This document shows positions 6,863 to 13,315 of a stretch of DNA of 16,356 nucleotides, in pieces. Location: contig MU646790.1 in the NCBI GenBank assembly GCA_026770585.1, forward strand, positions 286,629 to 302,984, read 5' to 3'. The translations under genes and the position numbers were made by a program. The notes under the pieces were generated by a model. That model ran no database searches. It had not been told where the DNA came from and saw nothing but the letters and a program-made list of their open reading frames with translations. The stretch comes from Baffinella frigidus (Eukaryota > Cryptophyceae > Cryptomonadales > Baffinellaceae). Numbering within the stretch: position 1 is the stretch's first letter; each line of letters begins with the position of its first letter.

Positions 6863-8887
6863 CTCTCGCTCTCTCTCGCTCTCTCGCGCGCGCTCGCTCT
6901 AACGCGTGACATGCGCGCAGGATTCGGTTCCTCTTCGACGGGGCCCGCCTCAGGGATAACCAAACTCCGGGTGAGCGCCCACCCCGCCGTAAGCATTTAG
7001 AAGGTTAGGTGCCACGCTCAGCGCGACGCGGAGTCTCCGCCTGGCCGGATTTTGCCAAGAGAAAACAGCATCTGCCACCCCCCCCACATCCATCTCTTCG
7101 CGGAGAACAAAAAAGGCCGTTGTCACTTAGGCTCCAACGTTGCTCTTGGTAGCGAGAGGAGCAGCTGCGGCTAAGAAGGCTGAGAAGATAGGGGCGGAGT
7201 TGTTTTCTGGGGTGGGGAGTGTCAGGCTATTTGGGAAAGCCGCAGCATTTGGGAAAACAGACGACACCCCACTCACTCACTTCTTCTTCTTCTCTTTATT
7301 ACTCTCGACACAGGTCCTAGATAGGCCCTTACGCCTTGAGTTGAGTGATACACTAGTCCATGAGCCTTAAGGAACGAGCCCGCCTTAGGAACGTGAGACT
7401 GGCATAGTCATTTCCTAACAACGTGGAAACTTTCCCCTGATTTTCATCAGTTAATCACCCTGATCCTTGCAAATCAACACCAATCCATGATTTCACTACC
7501 GAGACATGGGCGCCTGGCACAGCGACTTTCGAGTTAGCGGGGCAGGGCTGGTGTTTTTTTTTGGGGGGGGCGGCGGCGGTGTGTCAGTGGCTGGGGTTTT
7601 TGGTTTTTGGGGGGCAGCGCCGGGATGGCAGTGGCTGTTAATGCCAAAATCTTGCGCCCAGCCCTGCGGTTTGCGTGTTTTGGGGGGGGGGGTTGGTGCA
7701 TCGGTGGCTGGGGGTTGTGGCGCGGTACAGAGGTACCTCGCTCATAAGAAACCAACCCCCCCTGGGACCCTACAGTAGGCCTATGCCTAGGGCCCTATGG
7801 TGATCCTAGGGGGGTGGTCGTTTCTTATCAGCGCGGTAACGGAAGTAGCTGTGGGACACGCCAAAAGTGTTGGGAACTGGAGCGCTTTGCCGCCGCCACA
7901 AAGTTTTTTTGTACCACGAAACACTTTTAGCACGAAACGTTGCGTTTGAAATTCTTGTTTATGACCTGGCGTGGACAGCCCAAATCTCGCGCCGCTGAAG
8001 CAAGGGGCGATATTCCGTTGGATGCCGTTAGGACCTTGAGTTTTTTGTACTCCCAATATAGGTGGACACCTAGCCCTTCCGTGGAACGGATCCGCAGGAT
8101 GGCTCTGCTTAGCCATCCCTCCAGTGCAGACCTTGGTCGGATAGCGAGGGGGCAAACGCATCTTTTTAATATGGGTACGAATTCAAGAATTGGTACCAGT
8201 CGCGTCCAGTTTGTACTGGGCTTCAGCTCCCGATGGGAGCTGAAGGCAATAAATACCCGATGCATTTGTCCCCTCGCTATCCGAGCATAGAGCTGCCGCC
8301 AGCGGCGCGAGCTTCCTGCGTTGCACCCAGGGGAGATTCCGTCGGACCACACGGCGGGCTACGAACCTTTCATCAAAAGTCAACTTGCCCTGATGCGATT
8401 AACTTTGGAGAGGTTTTCTGGTGCAATTTGGTCACGCACCCCCCTGGAATCCAGGCCAAACGAAACGTTCGAAGCCCACCGTGTGGTGAGTTGCTGATAA
8501 AGGCGGCTCAAAGCAGACGAGACCACCACAGCACCCTATTAAAGTATCGATTGTAGGCGGTTTGTATGGAGTTGGTCACGTGGCCACACGGAAAGCGTGT
8601 ACCCACGTGACCAACATATGAAAATTACTGCACACTGCCTCACTTGTACGGCTCCCCGGGTTTTAAAAAGGGTGTGCGATCCGCCTCGTGTGGGAGCAGA
8701 TCAGCTTGACATGGGGGACGATGACATCATCGACGCTATGCTTTTCCAGGCATGCTGTCCCTCCCCACATACCGATAGGGGGGTGTTGGACACACCAGGG
8801 AAGAGTGTTGTACACACGGGGCGAGTGTTGGACACGCGTGGGAAGTGTGTTGGGCACACCGACACGTGTGCTGGACACACCACGTAG
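3876..8887 (+). CDS. SAM-like domain plus SUMO/Rad60-like domain fusion protein (5 exons)
   Basis: Exons 3876-4096, 4233-4980, 6449-6543, 6921-6970 and 8697-8887 join in frame to 435 codons including TAG. Residues about 40-105 (WELEDDYALVCAQFGVRRTR, then RHVTDADVEEIP and RRKMQAMLESW) look like a SAM helical bundle, split by intron 1 at Arg74. A Pro/Ala-rich linker and an acidic run (SYDEESYDEEYEDEDEY, within about 185-230) follow. Residues about 313-390 read EHISLKVKGQ, DGNIVHFKIK, LKKLMEAFCQRQ, IRFLFDGARLRDNQTP, DMGDDDIIDAML: the SUMO beta-grasp in order, with the intron phases all agreeing. SUMO conjugates to lysines, whereas Rad60/NIP45-type domains only bind. No diglycine end is seen; the tail is five heptads (such as GRVLDTR, GKCVGHT), so a binding role seems likelier. 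The start could be Met39 at 3990 (GTCATGG) instead of 3876 (AGGATGG). The C-terminus is the least certain part. Confidence 0.78.
4097..4232 (+). other. Intron 1 of the SAM-SUMO gene, starting in a CT repeat
   Basis: The donor GTCTCTCTCT leads straight into (CT)n, and the acceptor is GGGCGCAG. The phase is 2 and restores Arg74 (AG|G), followed by His-Val. A second, decayed copy of the intron's 3' part lies at 2701-3110. Confidence 0.7.
5039..5189. mobile_element. MITE-like hairpin F
   Basis: Terminal repeats CCACCAACCCTCCCGATTGG and CCAATCGTGAGGGTTGGTGG extend inward through ACC..ATC..CGAT. The interior is itself palindromic (TACCCTTGCAGAGAC, CCGGATCCGG, GTCTCTGAAAGGGTA). The whole element can fold end to end. 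The last four bases on each side resemble family C ends. Confidence 0.7.
5231..5372. mobile_element. MITE family C copy
   Basis: The left end CCACCAGCCCTCCCAAGTGG pairs with a decayed right end (CCACCTCCAAGGGCTAGTGA), with TGGCTCAAA/TTTGAGCCA inside. The centre holds CATCGGGGTCG/CGACCCCGATG. The flanks are AA rather than TA. Confidence 0.65.
5693..5835. mobile_element. Element D copy (ACGTGACCAAC family)
   Basis: In order it carries TATTTACATGTGGGGTTATT, two AACGTGACCAACCTC/TACGTGACCAACCTC units, AGTTACTACACAAATG, CCCACTTGTAAAAG and GGTTTTAAA. The same order of blocks occurs at 8529-8670 and, inside the dioxygenase introns, at 10915-11077 and 15531-15693. It has no coding capacity. Confidence 0.6.
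6041..6448 (+). repeat. Tandem repeats with triplicated 3' splice site
   Basis: ACCTCTCTGGGCAGGAC occurs at about 6247-6263, 6351-6367 and 6435-6451. Only the last is followed by the SUMO exon. The units also share GGGCTGGCAAAATACGGGGA, ATCCTCTTTGATGAATCGG and GGTGGGCCAAGCGGCGGTAC. A near-perfect palindrome (AAGGCCTTCAGACCTGAAGG, continuing CCTT) lies at 6058-6081 and GTAGGGCATGTGCCCTAC at about 6195-6212. Confidence 0.7.
6544..6920 (+). repeat. Intron 3 of the SAM-SUMO gene, almost all (CT)n microsatellite
   Basis: The donor GTAACC and acceptor GCGCGCAG bracket about 350 bp of CT repeat with scattered CTCG, CACT and TTTC variants (6549-6899). The intron is phase 2 and restores Gln355 (CA|G) between IDQ and IRFLFDG. 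Reading through the tract gives a long Ser/Leu repeat peptide, which is not a real protein. Confidence 0.8.
7728..7846. mobile_element. Degenerate MITE family A in intron 4
   Basis: The left end is CAGAGGTACCTCGCTCATAA and the centre is forward-oriented (CTACAGTAGGCCTATGCC). The right arm decays at TTATCAGCGCGGTAACGG, so the exact end is uncertain. Confidence 0.7.
8138..8283. mobile_element. MITE-like hairpin E
   Basis: The ends CGGATAGCGAGGGGGCAAAC and CATTTGTCCCCTCGCTATCCG are inverse with a few mismatches; GCATC/GATGC extends the match. The interior has AATTCAAGAATT and CAGCTCCCGATGGGAGCTG, further hairpins. Confidence 0.7.
8529..8670. mobile_element. Element D copy in intron 4
   Basis: GTTGGTCACGTGGCC pairs with the CACGTGACCAAC arm that follows; the element then carries AAAATTACTGCACAC, CACTTGTAC and GGGTTTTAAAA. 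It shares block order with the copies at 5693 and 10915. Its right end comes within about 30 bp of the proposed acceptor of the last SUMO exon. Confidence 0.55.
8768..8884 (+). repeat. 21-bp coding minisatellite in the last SAM-SUMO exon
   Basis: Diverged units of the type GTGTTGGACACACCAGGGAAG repeat about five times and keep the open frame. They encode heptapeptides such as RGVLDTP, GKSVVHT, GRVLDTR, GKCVGHT and DTCAGHT, followed by Thr and TAG. A repeat length divisible by three is what a translated tail would keep, but it could also be chance. Confidence 0.55.
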
Positions 8888-8900
8888 CTTGGAGCAGATT

Positions 8901-9440
8901 CCAGGCATGCCCCCCCCAAGACCCCTCGCTCTGTCTCAGTCTATTTGGGCTCACCGATCCACACGGTGACTACGGACCTTTCATCAGAAGTCAACTTGCC
9001 CACAGACAATTAACTTCGAAGATTTTGTAATGCAAATTTGGTCACGCTATCGCTAAATCTAGCGGAAACGAAACCTTGGTAGACCACCTAGTGGTAGGAT
9101 GACCGGAGTGACTTGACCACACGTGTCGGATCCCCTGGTCTATCCAGTAGACCACTCTCCGCGACCGGACTGAGAATAATACGGGTAAAAGTAGATGTAA
9201 GTCCGATTTGTACCAGGCGCGTCCGATTTATACCAGGAATGTTCTCCATGTCTGGTAAATTTGGTGAGCCCGACGATGCCGTAATCGACGCTCTTGATGC
9301 TCTTCCAGGCATGCTGCCCCCCCCTCCCCGAAGACCCCTAGCTATGTCTCAAACTGTTTGCTCCCACCGATTTGGTGAGCTCGGGCTCTTTTCCACTTTA
9401 AAGTTGACGGTTTCATACCGCAGACCCAGCATGTCAACTT
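8901..9440 (+). pseudogene. Decayed tandem copy of the last SAM-SUMO exon and its flanks
   Basis: ACCTTTCATCAGAAGTCAACTTGCCC at about 8977 repeats 8367, and ATTTGGTCACGC recurs after both. GACGATGCCGTAATCGACGC at about 9271, then CTTCCAGGCATGCTG, repeats the coding string GACGATGACATCATCGACGC at about 8719. A third CCAGGCATGCC lies at about 8902. The copy reads EPDDAVIDALDAL and has lost the SUMO pattern, so I take it as a relic of a tandem duplication with a period near 0.6 kb. Confidence 0.55.
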
Positions 9441-9500
9441 GAGGATAGTCGGCCAAGCCGAATGATGCAGAGCTAGGACCCCCGCCCAAACCAGGGGGGA

Positions 9501-9828
9501 TCTCGACTGCCGTTGATGTTCTTTAGGGTTTGGGGATTGGGGTGTTTTGTCCAAGGTTCCGGGTTCAGGGTGTAGGGTTCAAAATCGCGAGTGGCGTTGA
9601 TGCTCTCTAGGGTGTAGGGTGTAGGGTTTGGGGTTTGGGGTTCAGGGCTCAGGGTTCAGGGTTCAGGGTGTAGGGTGTATTGTCTAGGGTTGAGGGTGTA
9701 GGGTTCAGGGTTCAGGATCGCGAGTGCCGTTGATGCTCTCTAGGGTTTAGGGTGTAGGGTGTATTGTTTAGGGTTCCGTTTTCAGGGTGTAGGATCGCGA
9801 GTGACGTTGATGTTCGATCTTCGGGCAG
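9501..9828. repeat. G-rich telomere-like tract with an interspersed unique unit
   Basis: TTTAGGG, GTGTAGGG and TTCAGGG units are broken by four copies of a GCGAGTGCCGTTGATGCTCT-like string (about 9507, 9588, 9719 and 9798). Here the G-rich strand is the plus strand, opposite to the C-rich introns that follow. The last copy ends at CTTCGGGCAG, the proposed acceptor of the first dioxygenase exon. Confidence 0.6.
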
Positions 9829-12296
9829 GTTGGGGACATCGGAGAGTGGGGGGAGCACTCTGAGAGGTGCGCTGAACCCTAAACCCTACACCCCAAATCC
9901 TAAACCCCAAATCCTCAACCCCAAACCCTAAACCCCAAACCCTAAACCCCAAACCCTAAACCCCAAACCCTGAACCCTAAACCCTAAACCCTAAACCCTA
10001 AACCCTAAACCCTAAACCCCAAACCCCAAACTCTAACCCTCAAACCCTGAACCCTAAACCCTGACCCCTAAACCCTGTGCCCTAAACCCTCAACCCTAAA
10101 TCGACCTCAGGGTCGGGACCCGCTTCCTGAGGGGGGACACTGCCTCGCCTGACGACGCGCGCGCCATCCTCCGGGGTAACCCCTAAACCCTGAACCCCAA
10201 ATCCTGAACCCGGAACCTTGCGCCCGGAACCCTACACCCTGAACCCTGAACCCTGAACCCTGAACCCTGAACCCTGAACCCTGAACCCCGAAGCCTAAAA
10301 CCTGAACCCTCGACCTTAAACCCTAAACCCTAAACCCTGAACCCTAAACCCTAAACCCTAAACCCTAAACCCCAGGACTCGGGGTCAAGGAGCACAGGAT
10401 GTTCGAGAGCATTGCTGACGTCGGGTCGGACCCTCAACCCTACACCCTCAACCCTAACACACACCCTAAACCCCAACCCCCACACCCTAAACCCTAAACC
10501 CTAAACCCTAAACCCCAAACCCCAAACCCCAAACCCCAAACCCCCACACCCCAAACCCCAAACCCAAACCCCAAACCCTCAAACCCAAAACCTAACGCAG
10601 GGTGGACGGGTGTGGGCGGGGGGCGCTGATGCGGCACGCGGACAGCAAGCAGCTCTCCGCTGGGGAGGCGGACTTGAAGCTGCAGCTTTCGCACGCCGAG
10701 CTCGCGTCATTCGTGGGCGAGGAGGCGGCGGGGCGCCTCGACGCGCTTTTCCGGCGGTTTTCTGGCGGGGAAGAAAAAGAATATACCGTAAAGATCCGGC
10801 GGGTGGAGGCGGTGGCGGGCGGGCGGTGCATCAACTTCCACACGGACGTCTCGCGCCGCACCATGCAGGTCATTCAGTGAGACATCTCCTCGCACCACTC
10901 CAGCCTGGAAGAGGGTGTATTTCAAAAGTGGGATTATTAAATTTGTGCTAGTCACGGGCGGGGTTGGTCACGTTGCTGCTTGATATCAAGCAGCAACGTG
11001 ACCAAACGCGACCATTTGTGTGAAAATTACTACACGCCGCCCCACTTGTAAAGGATCCCTGGTTTTGAAATAGTCACATTTCTAGCCTCGAGTGGCATGC
11101 AGGCAGTTTGGGGATCCATCTGGACCATACCACCAGCCCTCAGAGTTGGAGCAAATCGCCTTTTTCAATCCGCTTGATTTGAACTGAAGACCGTCGGACT
11201 CCGACGACCTGTGCTACAAATCAAGGGACTCGAAAACCCCATTTGCCACCACGCTGAGGGCTGGTGGTAGCTCGAAGGCTTCGCGGTGCATCAACTTCCA
11301 CATTTGGGACGTCTCGCGGCGCATCATGCAGGTGTGTTGTCGCTGGGCGCTCCTCGAGACCTCCTGAACCATTGCTCCTCGAGACCTCCTGAACCATTGC
11401 CTCGCGGACTGTGGGTGTTGCCTCCCGGGACGCCCTCGAGGCATTGGTTTAGGAGGCGTTGGTTCAGGCGGCTGTGGTTCAGGAGGATTTGGTTCAGGAG
11501 GCGCTGGTTCAGGAGGCTGTGGTTCAGGAGGCGCTGGTTCAGGAGGCTGTGGTTCAGGAGGCGCGCGGGCGGCTGCTCTGGGATCCCCGCCCGTGCCGTG
11601 AATCGGGAGCCACTTGAGACGTGATGGTGGTCAATCAAAAGTCAACTCCCCTGCAAGTTCCAACTCTGAGTTGGCATAAGTTGACTCGAAGGCAAGGGGA
11701 GTTGACTTTTGCGATTGCCTGCCCTCAGGTCTAGCGTAGAGAGTGTCCATCACGATGGCTTGCTAGGAGGCGCATTCTCCCACTTTGCAAACCCTTGAAG
11801 GGTGCACGGGTTGAATTGCGTTGGCCCCGCGCGCATTGCAGGTGGTGCTTTGGTGTCTTGGTGCTTTGTATTACACGCACATCGCATCAGAACCTTGCTC
11901 GCCGTTGAGAGATAGGAAACATTCTACGTCTGCGCTCCGGCCGACCCAGAGAGATTGATAATTTATTGCCAAACAACCAGCGTCATCGCCGCACATGCTT
12001 CGCATTGTGCCACTACTGTACCCAGTGTCGGCCACTCATACTCGCATTTTCTGGATGGGTTCTAACTGCACCTCCTACGGCCGACCCTATAGGTGCGGCT
12101 GAACAGCGGTCGCGACTACGACGGCGGGCAGCTGGTGTTCGCGACGGAGGAGGGGCTGGTGGCGACGAGCCGCGAGGCCGGCTCCGCGACGCTGCACGAC
12201 AGCAGCATCGCGCACGGCGTGAGCCTGCACACGCGCGGCGTGCGCTACAGCCTCTTCTTCCTCGATTCTCCCGCCGATGCGCCGCGCGCTGCCTAA
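9829..12296 (+). CDS. 2-oxoglutarate/Fe(II) dioxygenase, prolyl-4-hydroxylase-like, copy 1 (5 exons)
   Basis: Such enzymes hydroxylate a substrate, using O2 and 2-oxoglutarate and releasing succinate and CO2. Exons 9829-9866, 10111-10175, 10376-10424, 10601-10868 and 12093-12296 join with agreeing phases into 207 codons plus TAA. The iron ligands are visible: INFHTD gives His131 and Asp133, IAHGV gives His181, and Arg191 in GVRYSLFFLD, ten residues later, would bind 2-oxoglutarate. DYDGGQLVF and GSATLHD are the usual core strands. The first three exons are short and rest on phase agreement only; no start codon is identified, so the 5' end is open. The first three introns are telomere-like repeat. 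The substrate cannot be told from sequence. A second copy lies tail to tail at 13742-16256. Confidence 0.8.
9867..10110 (+). repeat. Telomere-like intron 1, dioxygenase copy 1
   Basis: It runs from GTGCGCTGAACCC to CGACCTCAG. Nearly all of it is CCCTAAA/CCCCAAA/CCCTGAA heptamers, including a clean CCCTAAA run at about 9974-10018, C-rich on the coding strand. Confidence 0.65.
10176..10375 (+). repeat. Telomere-like intron 2, dioxygenase copy 1
   Basis: The donor GTAACCCCTAAACC is itself a repeat unit, and so is the acceptor TAAACCCCAG. The body is CCCTGAA and CCCTAAA units, with essentially no other sequence. Confidence 0.7.
10425..10600 (+). repeat. Telomere-like intron 3, dioxygenase copy 1
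   Basis: It runs from GTCGGACCCTCAACCC to CCTAACGCAG and consists of CCCTAAA, CCCCAAA and CACACCC units. The acceptor region CCTAACGCAG is conserved in the inverted copy (16008-16017). Confidence 0.65.
10915..11077. mobile_element. Element D with a perfect 42-nt palindrome, left arm
   Basis: GTGTATTTCAAAA at the left and TTTTGAAATAGTCAC at the right are inverse. At 10964-11005, TTGGTCACGTTGCTGCTTGA and its exact inverse form an uninterrupted palindrome centred on GATATC. AAAATTACTACACG and CCCACTTGTAAAG follow, as in the other D copies. Confidence 0.65.
11130..11267. mobile_element. MITE family C copy flanked by TA, left arm
   Basis: The ends CCACCAGCCCTCAGAGTTGG and CCACGCTGAGGGCTGGTGG are flanked by TA. 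GAGCAAATCG and CGATTTGC-like blocks and CTTGATTT/AAATCAAG continue the pairing inward. The inverted copy lies at 15351-15478. Confidence 0.75.
11283..11330 (+). pseudogene. Duplicated 3' end of the HxD exon, with the motif changed
   Basis: Translated, this 48-nt stretch reads RCINFHIWDVSRRIMQ and ends CAG|GTGTGT, nearly the same as the exon end at 10824-10868 (RCINFHTDVSRRTMQ). Three extra bases turn HTD into HIWD, which would break the metal-binding spacing. It lies inside intron 4, right at the end of the inverted arm. Confidence 0.65.
11446..11565. repeat. 15-bp minisatellite, 8 units
   Basis: The unit is GGTTCAGGAGGCGCT, alternating with GGTTCAGGAGGCTGT. Two inverse units (CCTCCTGAACCATTGC, about 11360-11400) lie just upstream, so the region can form a large hairpin. 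It sits within intron 4 of the dioxygenase. Confidence 0.8.
11632..11717. mobile_element. Small hairpin G
   Basis: CAATCAAAAGTCAACTCCCC pairs with GGGGAGTTGACTTTTGCGATTG, and a CCAACTC/GAGTTGG pair lies at the centre. The AAAAGTCAAC core also occurs, without the hairpin, near 8376, 8986 and 12624. Confidence 0.65.
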
Positions 12297-12433
12297 CCCT
12301 TAAGTGACCAGTAGGCTCATACGCCCTACCGTATGGCCGTAGGACCTGCCTGGGACCTCTTGGCGGTCAAATTTGACCGCCTGGCTACTTCAGGGCTAAG
12401 AGGAGGAACCACCGAGTGATGCGTTGCCTCTCT
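12178..12433. repeat. Second inverted-duplication block, left side
   Basis: The coding end of the dioxygenase and its 3' flank (12178 to about 12326) are identical to the inverse of about 13716-13863, and GAGTGATGCG plus neighbours (about 12408-12433) matches about 13675-13700. The left side has extra sequence between these blocks, including the perfect 20-nt palindrome GGCGGTCAAATTTGACCGCC at 12362-12381. Confidence 0.85.
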
Positions 12434-12447
12434 CGTGGTCTCTCCTT

Positions 12448-12545
12448 ATGTCCTTGAGGTTCTTCGAGCTCCCAACATAGGCGGACACCGGAACTTATCC
12501 TGCAGAAAGGCCATGTTTCCTTTCGGATCACATCAAGCCCCCCTG
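12448..12545 (+). repeat. Repeat H copy
   Basis: CCTTGAGGTTCTTCGAGCTC, then CCAACATAGGCGGACACCGG, continues to GGCCATGTTTCCTTTCGGAT. It is repeated directly at about 14805-14905, and its first half more weakly at about 8033-8070 (CTCCCAATATAGGTGGACAC). No ends or coding sense can be assigned. Confidence 0.6.
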
Positions 12546-13080
12546 TACAGAGGGTCGTGGTCTCTCACACTCCCAGCGCCATGCCGGCAGATGTTCCCAC
12601 GCCAGAGTCTTGGAAGGGTTCGCCAAAAGTCAATTCCTCCTCAAGGCAGTGGTTTTCAAAAGTCAACGAACGTATCCAGATACGCCCTAAAAACATCAAC
12701 CCCCTCCTGCACTCTGGCGTGGTCCGATAGCAGGATTGGTCGGTCTGGCTCAGAAGGGCACGGTGAAACAGAGGGCGGGCACGCTGAAGGCAAGTGCCGT
12801 GCATCACTCCACTCCACCACGCTACTCCAAGGAGTAGCCCCAACAGCCAAGAGCTAAATGCATGAGTAAAGCTCTCTCTTGACCGACTCTGGGAGGTCAT
12901 TTCGGCTCTAGCACATCTCTTCGGCTCTAGGAAGCGCTAGTGGCTATGTCCAATCAGTGAATTCACTGTTTTTCAAGTGAATTCACATGAAGTTGCGGCC
13001 CCCTCGGTACTTGGCCGTTTTTTTTGACCGAACTTGTCGAAGACTCTAGAAGGCTCTAGAAGACTCTAGGAGGCTGTTTA

Positions 13081-13122
13081 CCACACACACACACACGCAC
13101 ACACACACACACACACACACGC
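13081..13122. repeat. (CA)n microsatellite
   Basis: About 40 bp of CA repeat with two CG interruptions, in the spacer between the convergent genes. Confidence 0.9.
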
Positions 13123-13164
13123 AGTAAACCGGACCACGTCGAAGTCGTCCGTAGTGAGGACCTC

Positions 13165-13227
13165 ATGCCTAGGGTCCTATGGTGGTCCTAGGGGAGGGGG
13201 TGGTTTTTTGTGAGCGAGGTACCCCTG
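13165..13227. mobile_element. Truncated right half of a family A MITE
   Basis: It begins at the centre (ATGCCTAGGGTCCTATGGTG) and ends TGTGAGCGAGGTACCCCTG. No left arm is present. Confidence 0.65.
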
Positions 13228-13315
13228 TAATGTCCCGTTGTTAACCGCCCCTGTACCCACGGTGACACCCACGAGAGCTAGCCGGAGGAGCACTTCTGGA
13301 GAAACGCTCCATGCA

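Larger units (their letters stand above)
6971..8696 (+). other. Intron 4 of the SAM-SUMO gene
   Basis: The donor is GTGAGC and the proposed acceptor is TGGGAG|CA, giving phase 1 and Ala372. The acceptor has a poor pyrimidine tract, so the junction is less sure. The intron contains a family A MITE (7728-7846), element E (8138-8283) and element D (8529-8670). Between 7000 and 7720 I see no gene; a CTTCTTCTTCTTCTCTTTATT tract followed by ACACAG at about 7281-7314 looks like an unused acceptor, and 7549-7690 is G-rich. Confidence 0.55.
10376..11282. repeat. Left arm of the large inverted duplication
   Basis: Exons 10376-10424 and 10601-10868 and the first part of the following intron, to about 11282, are repeated in inverse order at 15336-16256. 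The 89 codons of exon 10601-10868 translate identically in both arms, with at least one silent change (GTAAAG against GTGAAG). The arms end near GCTCGAAGGCTTC. Confidence 0.85.
12434..13164. other. Spacer between the two convergent dioxygenase genes
   Basis: No gene that I can support. It holds a repeat (family H) at about 12448-12545 that recurs at about 14805-14905, a palindromic CAGTGAATTCACTG at about 12955-12968, several CTCTAGAAGGCTCTAGAAGA units at about 13038-13070, and a CA microsatellite at 13081-13122. Confidence 0.5.

Noticed and set aside
6079-6909. A 276-codon frame with a long Ser/Leu repeat
   Set aside because: It reads through the CT microsatellite of intron 3 and through a splice junction; it is not a protein.
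7140-7370. A possible small gene before the ACACAG acceptor-like site
   Set aside because: The Ala/Lys-rich start looks coding for a few residues, but the frame continues through the CTTCTTCTT pyrimidine tract and lacks any family pattern; it lies within an intron on the same strand.
7855-7935. A hairpin between CCAAAAGTGTT and AACACTTTTAG
   Set aside because: The pairing is short and single-copy in the window, so I cannot separate it from chance.
8768-8884. CRISPR-like array
   Set aside because: The units are contiguous 21-bp minisatellite repeats without spacers, in a eukaryotic setting.
9870-10600. A true chromosome end or telomere
   Set aside because: The repeat is degenerate, broken by exon-like sequence, appears on both strands in different places and is flanked by genes on both sides.
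10602-10880. A complete 92-residue protein
   Set aside because: It is the HxD exon of the dioxygenase read past its donor into the intron, where a chance stop ends it. The rest of the fold (DYDGG, distal His, Arg) is in later exons.
12435-12857. A 140-codon plus-strand frame in the spacer
   Set aside because: It crosses repeat H and has no domain, no splice context and no similarity between its two repeat copies at protein level.
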